Program-made: the position numbers and the translations under genes
The notes under the pieces: model-generated
What the model was told of the DNA's origin: nothing
Seen by the model: only the letters and a program-made list of their open reading frames with translations
The model's database searches: none
Shown here: in pieces, positions 44,863 to 48,791 of the stretch
Numbering within the stretch: the stretch's first letter is position 1
How the letters are laid out: the number at the start of each line of letters is the position of its first letter
Assembly: GCA_003568415.1 (NCBI GenBank)
Contig: PWXV01000248.1
Span: 1 to 48,791, forward strand
Length of the DNA: 48,791 nt
Reading direction: 5' to 3'
Source: Ignavibacteriales bacterium
GTDB taxonomy: Bacteria > Bacteroidota > Ignavibacteria > T3Sed10-11

Positions 44863-45395
44863 CCTATGACCAAATGAGCACTCCCTCATCACCAATTGAA
44901 CAACCATCCAAAATGGTGCCGGCACTGATAGGCGGCGCAGTAATGGGATTAATCAGTGCTACTCCATTTCTCAATCTTATTAATTGTCTCTGCTGTGCGG
45001 GGATCATCCTCGGTGGATTTCTCGCGGTATTTTTCTATAAAGACCAGCTCACACCCAATATGCCTCCCCTCCAGGCCAGCGACGGACTGGCACTCGGCGC
45101 ACTCGCGGGTGTGTTCGGATTTATTATCGCCACATTGCTGTCGGCGTTAATCTATGTTGTATTCGGTCCCATCGCAACCGAAGCTACCATGAACCTCATT
45201 ATTCAGTTTATTGAATCAATCGGTATGGATTTACCTCCTGAAGCATACGATGAAATGATGGAAGGTGCACGGGAATCACCTATCAACGCTTTTGGATTAT
45301 TAATGAGCTTGATTACATCGGTAGTATTCGGTATTATCGGCGGGTTAATCGGTGCGGCTGTATATAAACCGAAAGGACCACAGATACAACAATAA
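44859..45395 (+). CDS. Multi-pass membrane protein of unknown function
   Basis: A 178-residue protein. After a polar N-terminus (QMSTPSSPIEQPSK), helices cover about 20-58 (ALIGGAVMGLISATPFLNLINCLCCAGIILGGFLAVFFY), 76-105 and 145-170, with a final basic KPKGP. The Pro-Phe-Leu-Asn...Cys-Cys segment recurs in small membrane proteins of several phyla, whose function is unknown. GGAGG lies 6 nt before the ATG, which overlaps the DUF2085 stop. Confidence 0.65.
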   Translation: MTYDQMSTPSSPIEQPSKMVPALIGGAVMGLISATPFLNLINCLCCAGIILGGFLAVFFYKDQLTPNMPPLQASDGLALGALAGVFGFIIATLLSALIYVVFGPIATEATMNLIIQFIESIGMDLPPEAYDEMMEGARESPINAFGLLMSLITSVVFGIIGGLIGAAVYKPKGPQIQQ

Positions 45396-45404
45396 TCAAA
45401 AAAA

Positions 45405-45437
45405 AGACCTGACAGGTTTGTCAAGCCTGTCAGGTCT
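45405..45437 (-). terminator. Strong terminator of clpC
   Basis: AGACCTGACAGG and CCTGTCAGGTCT form a perfect 12-bp stem with a 9-nt loop. Read on the minus strand it is followed by TTTTTTTT, then GATT. It lies 38 nt beyond the clpC stop. On the plus strand it lacks a T-run, so the convergent gene at 44859 does not use it as efficiently. Confidence 0.93.
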
Positions 45438-45474
45438 ACCTGATAAATATTCGTGATACGGAAGTACGCTCTAA

Positions 45475-48069
45475 TCAGGCGTCAGCATTTTTCTCTTCAA
45501 GTTCTTGCTGCTCCTGCTTCTTCTGCTGCTTTTTCTCTTCCCGTTCTTTCTTTCGTTGTTCAATTATTTCTTTGTTTGCTTCTTTAAACTTCAGCTCATC
45601 GCCCTTTCTGCTCGCCGTTACTTTGATGACACTATTATCGCCATATTTACCTTTCATCATTTCTTCGGCAACCGGATCTTCAATATACCGCTGTATTGCC
45701 CGGCGCAGCGGTCGTGCACCGAACTGTGGATCGAATCCCTTATCGGCGAGAAATTCACGGGAGCCGCGTGTCAGTTGCACCTTTATATTTCTCGACTTCA
45801 TTCTTTTCAGCAGATCCGCCATCTCAATATCGATGATCTGCATTATATCTTTCTTATCGAGACTGTGGAATACGATAATATCGTCTATACGGTTTATGAA
45901 TTCCTGATTGAATACCCGTTTAACGGCATCCTCAATCTTCGATTTCATCGAGGTGTACTGGGTTTCCTCATCGGTCTGTGCACCAAACCCTATTCCCGCG
46001 ACACCCTGTTTTATATCCTTCGTACCGATATTAGAAGTCATAATTAATATCGTATTTTTGAAATCGATACGCCTACCGAGACTGTCGGTAAGAATACCGT
46101 CATCCAATACCTGCAATAGTATGTTAAACACATCAGGGGGGGCTTTCTCGATTTCATCAAGCAGCACTACTGAATATGGTTTGCGCCTTACTTTCTCGGT
46201 CAATTGACCGCCTTCCTCGTACCCGACATATCCGGGAGGCGCACCCACTAGTCGTGATACGTTGAACTTCTCCATATATTCACTCATATCGATTCGTATC
46301 AACGCTTCCTCGGAGTCGAATAGATATCGCGCAAGCACCTTAGCAAGCTCGGTTTTTCCGACACCGGTGGGTCCGAGGAAAATAAATGAGCCGATAGGAC
46401 GGTTCGGGTCTTTCAGACCTGACCGCGCCCGTCTGATCGCTTTAGAAAGTTTATCGATCGGTTCATCCTGTCCGATAATTTGTTTTTTCAGATTCTTGCT
46501 CATCTTGAGGAGTTTTTCAGATTCTGATTCCGCGATTTTGTTGACAGGTATACCGCTTATCATAGCAACCACGTCGGCTACATTTTCTTCGGTAACATCA
46601 TAAATTGTTTCTTTTGATTTAAGCTCCCACTCACGTTTTGCAATATCGAGATCACTGAGTAACTTCTTCTCAAGATCACGCAACCGGGCTGCCTCTTCAA
46701 AGTTCTGGTTCTTTACCACCTGATTCTTCGACACCTTGATTTTATCGACCTCTTCTTCAAGATCAAGTATTTCTTTTGGAACAATAATATTATCAAGATG
46801 AACGCGTGCGCCGGATTCATCCATAACATCAATGGCCTTATCGGGCAGGAACCGGTCGGTAATATACCGGTCGCTTAAATGTACAGCCGACTCGATCGCT
46901 TTATCGGCATATGAAACACCATGATGTTCTTCATACTTGTGTTTGATATTCGTGAGAATTTCAATAGTTTCATCAACGGTTGTCGGATCGACCATAATTT
47001 TCTGGAATCGCCGGTCGAGGGCACCGTCTTTTTCTATGTACTGTCTGTATTCATTCAACGTAGTAGCACCGATACATTGAATATCGCCGCGCGATAACGC
47101 CGGTTTAAACATATTTGACGCATCGAGCGAACCACTCGCTCCCCCGGCTCCAACAATGGTATGCAGCTCGTCGATGAACAGAATCACATCGTTGGCTTTT
47201 TCAAGCTCGTTCATTACTGCCTTCATACGCTCTTCAAATTGTCCGCGGTATTTCGTACCGGCAACCAGAGCGGCCAGATCGAGTGTGACAACCCGTTTAT
47301 CGTGTAATACGCGGGAGACTTTTTTCTCAATTATGCGCAGTGCGAGTCCTTCTGCAATAGCAGTTTTTCCGACGCCGGGTTCCCCGATGAGTACCGGGTT
47401 GTTTTTTGTTCTCCGGCTTAGAACCTGTGCCACCCGCTCGATCTCCCGGGAGCGGCCTATTACCGGATCAAGTTTGTCTTCATTGGCAAGTTTCGTCAAA
47501 TCGCGGCCGAAATTATCGAGAACCGGAGTTTTCGATTTTTCTTGTTGTTGCTGCTGCTGACGTTCACCGGCTCCACCGCGACGGGACTCGTGGCCATGTC
47601 CCTGTGCCTGTCCCTGAGGCGGATTTGATGGTTTACCGCTGATAATATTGTCCAATTCATTCCGTACAATATCGTAATGGACATTAAACTGGTGCAAAAT
47701 TTGAGCGGCAATATTATCATCATCCCGCAATAGCGAAAGTAAAAGATGTTCTGTACCGATAACGTCAGATTTATAGAGTTTTGCCTCTAAATAGGTAATT
47801 TTTAAAACTTTTTCAGCTTGCTTTGTAAGCGGGATATTGCCGATAGTTAATGTATCGCCTGAGGTCCGAACGGTATCCTCAATGGCTTTTTTGAGTTTGT
47901 AAAGATTCACTCCAAGGTTTCTGAGAATTTTTACAGCAACCCCCTCACCTTCTCGAATGATTCCTAAAAGCAGGTGTTCGGTACCGATATAATCGTGACC
48001 AAGACGCAGTGCTTCTTCTCTGCTTAATCGAATTACGTCCTGAACTCTGTTTGAGAAGTTACCTTCCAT
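45475..48069 (-). CDS. clpC: ATP-dependent Clp protease ATPase subunit ClpC
   Basis: The 864-residue Hsp100 unfoldase feeds ClpP. Two Clp N-domain repeats (residues 1-145; GTEHLLLGIIREG and GTEHLLLSLLRDD) are followed by a linker with six Gln (RQQQQQQEKS). AAA1 has GEPGVGKT and the ClpC middle domain follows (LEEEVDKIKVSKNQVV...EEAARLRDLEKKL). AAA2 has GPTGVGKTELAK. The C-terminus ends in a 35-residue Lys/Gln/Glu-rich tail. mcsA, mcsB and ctsR are not nearby. It is transcribed from a consensus promoter about 145 nt upstream. Confidence 0.95.
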   Translation of the reverse strand: MEGNFSNRVQDVIRLSREEALRLGHDYIGTEHLLLGIIREGEGVAVKILRNLGVNLYKLKKAIEDTVRTSGDTLTIGNIPLTKQAEKVLKITYLEAKLYKSDVIGTEHLLLSLLRDDDNIAAQILHQFNVHYDIVRNELDNIISGKPSNPPQGQAQGHGHESRRGGAGERQQQQQQEKSKTPVLDNFGRDLTKLANEDKLDPVIGRSREIERVAQVLSRRTKNNPVLIGEPGVGKTAIAEGLALRIIEKKVSRVLHDKRVVTLDLAALVAGTKYRGQFEERMKAVMNELEKANDVILFIDELHTIVGAGGASGSLDASNMFKPALSRGDIQCIGATTLNEYRQYIEKDGALDRRFQKIMVDPTTVDETIEILTNIKHKYEEHHGVSYADKAIESAVHLSDRYITDRFLPDKAIDVMDESGARVHLDNIIVPKEILDLEEEVDKIKVSKNQVVKNQNFEEAARLRDLEKKLLSDLDIAKREWELKSKETIYDVTEENVADVVAMISGIPVNKIAESESEKLLKMSKNLKKQIIGQDEPIDKLSKAIRRARSGLKDPNRPIGSFIFLGPTGVGKTELAKVLARYLFDSEEALIRIDMSEYMEKFNVSRLVGAPPGYVGYEEGGQLTEKVRRKPYSVVLLDEIEKAPPDVFNILLQVLDDGILTDSLGRRIDFKNTILIMTSNIGTKDIKQGVAGIGFGAQTDEETQYTSMKSKIEDAVKRVFNQEFINRIDDIIVFHSLDKKDIMQIIDIEMADLLKRMKSRNIKVQLTRGSREFLADKGFDPQFGARPLRRAIQRYIEDPVAEEMMKGKYGDNSVIKVTASRKGDELKFKEANKEIIEQRKKEREEKKQQKKQEQQELEEKNADA

Positions 48070-48096
48070 GAATTTAACCTTATAATTTTAGAGTGA

Positions 48097-48145
48097 TTAA
48101 TTCCCCCGACAAAAAACGCCGGTGTCATTGATTAAAAAACAATTG
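48097..48145. repeat. 49-nt repeat, copy A (in clpC leader)
   Basis: This 49-nt stretch, beginning TTAATTCCCCCGAC and ending CATTGATTAAAAAACAATTG, differs in about five positions from copy B at 48513-48561. It lies in the predicted clpC leader. The region 48070-48711 holds no gene other than the tRNA relic; it is filled by such repeats, hairpins and two promoters. Confidence 0.8.
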
Positions 48146-48177
48146 GATAGTGATCTTAGTATTAAAACGAGCGATCC

Positions 48178-48194
48178 AGTGAATTAGTTTCACT
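48178..48194. promoter_or_regulatory. Palindrome in the clpC leader
   Basis: AGTGAA-N5-TTCACT is a perfect 6-bp inverted repeat about 20-35 nt downstream of the predicted clpC start site. It is not the CIRCE element or the CtsR heptad repeat. It may be an operator or just a weak hairpin. Confidence 0.35.
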
Positions 48195-48220
48195 AAAAAT
48201 ACAGCATTATTACTATTAAA

Positions 48221-48249
48221 AATATATACAAATGGAGTTCTATTGTCAA
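48221..48249 (-). promoter_or_regulatory. Consensus promoter of clpC
   Basis: On the minus strand TTGACA (48249-48244) and TATATT (48226-48221) are separated by exactly 17 nt. The start would be near 48213, giving a leader of about 145 nt that includes the palindrome and the 49-nt repeat. Confidence 0.75.
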
Positions 48250-48318
48250 GGTGCCGGGTTTCATATAATATTAGATAAATCTTACTGAGATTAATTGATC
48301 AAGCGCACAAATGCAATC

Positions 48319-48347
48319 TTGACAAATCCCTTTTTTTTAGGTATCTT
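48319..48347 (+). promoter_or_regulatory. Promoter upstream of tRNA-Asn relic and gene
   Basis: TTGACA (48319-48324) and TATCTT (48342-48347) are spaced by 17 nt. Transcription from about 48354 would run through the hairpin at 48362, the tRNA relic and the intact tRNA-Asn at 48712. The short distance to the relic (about 50 nt) suggests that this was its original promoter. Confidence 0.6.
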
Positions 48348-48361
48348 ATCAGTTCATAATG

Positions 48362-48387
48362 AAGGAAGTCCGTGAATAGACTTCCTT
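48362..48387. repeat. Hairpin upstream of the tRNA relic
   Basis: AAGGAAGTC (48362-48370) and GACTTCCTT (48379-48387) form a perfect 9-bp stem. The stretch GAAGTCCGTGAA within it (48365-48376) recurs at 48649-48660 inside another palindrome, which points to a shared element family. Confidence 0.65.
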
Positions 48388-48406
48388 TCTGTACGAAATA
48401 GGGATG

Positions 48407-48606
48407 TTCCACAGTAGCTCCCCGCTAACAACGCGGGGCAGGCAGTTGGTAGAGCCCCGCTTCCCGGGATTGTTTTCAATGAACCCGCGTAGCGGGTTTC
48501 TGAATTTGGCAGTTAATTCCCCCGATAAAAAGCATCGGGGTCATTGATTAAAAAACAATTGCTCAAACTTCGCTTTCGCAAGCCAAATTCGAACAAGCGG
48601 CTGTTA
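48407..48606 (+). pseudogene. tRNA-Asn relic split by two insertions
   Basis: Three blocks match the first 38 nt of the intact tRNA-Asn region (48711-48748) in order and without loss: 48407-48420 equals 48711-48724, 48443-48455 equals 48724-48736, and 48594-48606 equals 48736-48748. Adjacent blocks share one C each. Insertions of 22 nt and 138 nt separate them; both start CCCGCT and contain hairpins. The 3' half of the tRNA is missing after the anticodon GTT-A. It cannot give a functional tRNA unless spliced, and no intron signal is seen. Matches are exact and collinear, so chance is unlikely. Confidence 0.85.
48513..48561. repeat. 49-nt repeat, copy B (inside tRNA relic insertion)
   Basis: This is the second copy of the element at 48097-48145, equal in length. 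It has a clear hairpin CCCCGAT (48520-48526) with ATCGGGG (48534-48540). It lies in the 138-nt insertion of the relic, beside a further hairpin AACCCGC-gta-GCGGGTT at 48482-48498. Confidence 0.8.
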
Positions 48607-48642
48607 TCCCGATCCCGATGTTGTTTTACGGGAGCCTGTTTA

Positions 48643-48675
48643 CCCACCGAAGTCCGTGAAACGGACGTAGGTGGG
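48643..48675. repeat. Composite hairpin upstream of tRNA-Asn
   Basis: CCCACC (48643-48648) pairs with GGTGGG (48670-48675), enclosing GTCCGT-gaa-ACGGAC (48652-48666). The inner and outer stems give twelve pairs, separated by a 3-nt internal loop on each side. It shares GAAGTCCGTGAA with the hairpin at 48362. Confidence 0.65.
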
Positions 48676-48711
48676 CCTGCGGAGGCAAATGGGCTTAGAA
48701 TTAAAACATAT

Positions 48712-48787
48712 TCCACAGTAGCTCAGTTGGTAGAGCAAGCGGCTGTTAACCGCTGGGTCGCAGGTTCGAGTCCTGCCTGTGGAGCCA
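48712..48787 (+). tRNA. tRNA-Asn (anticodon GUU)
   Basis: A complete 76-nt cloverleaf: acceptor UCCACAG/CUGUGGA with discriminator G, D arm GCUCAGUUGGUAGAGC, anticodon stem AGCGG/CCGCU around the loop CUGUUAA (anticodon GUU), T arm GCAGGUUCGAGUCCUGC, and encoded CCA. It ends four bases before the window edge. Confidence 0.98.
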
Positions 48788-48791
48788 ACTA

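Noticed and set aside
45505-46047. Plus-strand open frame of 180 codons over the clpC C-terminus
   Set aside because: It is antisense to the Lys/Gln/Glu-rich clpC tail, giving a Leu/Phe-rich product; the sense frame is an unmistakable Hsp100.
48070-48220. CIRCE or CtsR box upstream of clpC
   Set aside because: No TTAGCACTC-N9-GAGTGCTAA and no heptad AGTCAAA repeat is present; only the AGTGAA-N5-TTCACT palindrome is found.
48513-48716. Minus-strand frame of 67 codons overlapping the palindromes and the tRNA-Asn 5' end
   Set aside because: It runs through hairpins, the 49-nt repeat and the tRNA, has no recognisable domain, and its composition reflects the repeats.

Overview
The window looks like ordinary chromosome from a diderm (outer-membrane) bacterium of moderate GC content. 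LolCDE homologues, a DUF3098-like protein, a SufBCDSU cluster, ClpC and promoters of the form TTGACA-N16/17-TATATT would fit a lineage in or near the FCB group, but nothing here fixes the phylum. There is no phage, insertion sequence, CRISPR array or obvious island. Most genes are housekeeping genes in tight minus-strand operons with overlapping stop and start codons.

Layout. 1-2760 (plus): a short repeat, an nfeD-slipin membrane-quality-control pair and a cold-shock gene. 2762-5928 (minus): a free-standing B12-binding mutase subunit, maf, an Ig/FN3-like exported protein, a TPR protein, tRNA-Leu(GAG), tRNA-Lys(UUU) and a DUF3098-like membrane protein. 5976-6056 (minus): a candidate small RNA with its own promoter and terminator. 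6110-14023 (minus): one probable operon aspS - atuA-like (two genes) - prfB with programmed frameshift - 35-codon ORF - lolC - lolE - lolD. 14148-26873 (minus): serA and proS - aldehyde dehydrogenase - dnaE - trxA, preceded by an ATP-grasp ligase, an MDR oxidoreductase, a NifU-type carrier and a CCAEP-tail radical SAM protein. 26942-33117 (minus): the complete suf operon sufB-C-D-S-U-T plus an A-type carrier, with an IscR-like operator upstream. 33365-35312: three poorly characterised genes. 35415-38992 (plus): an ECF-type transporter operon (S, T, two ATPases) ending in a flavin-reductase-like gene. 39039-43862 (minus): mutS, a membrane protein, an acetyltransferase without a normal start codon, and an agmatinase/arginase-family gene. 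44019-45395 (plus): three small membrane proteins. 45475-48069 (minus): clpC. 48070-48787: a palindrome-rich intergenic region ending in tRNA-Asn(GUU).

The observations most worth following are these. (1) The two ECF ATPases are complementary half-dead partners: one keeps the ABC signature but has lost the P-loop, catalytic Glu and switch His, while the other keeps those but has lost the signature, so only one composite ATP site can form. (2) The 5' half of a tRNA-Asn gene lies split by two palindrome-bearing insertions just upstream of the intact gene. (3) A two-hairpin small-RNA candidate with C-rich loops lies downstream of lolD. (4) A GACT-N5-AGTC operator matching the IscR type 1 core precedes sufB, with no Rrf2 gene in the window. 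All functions come from reading motifs by eye; no database search was run.
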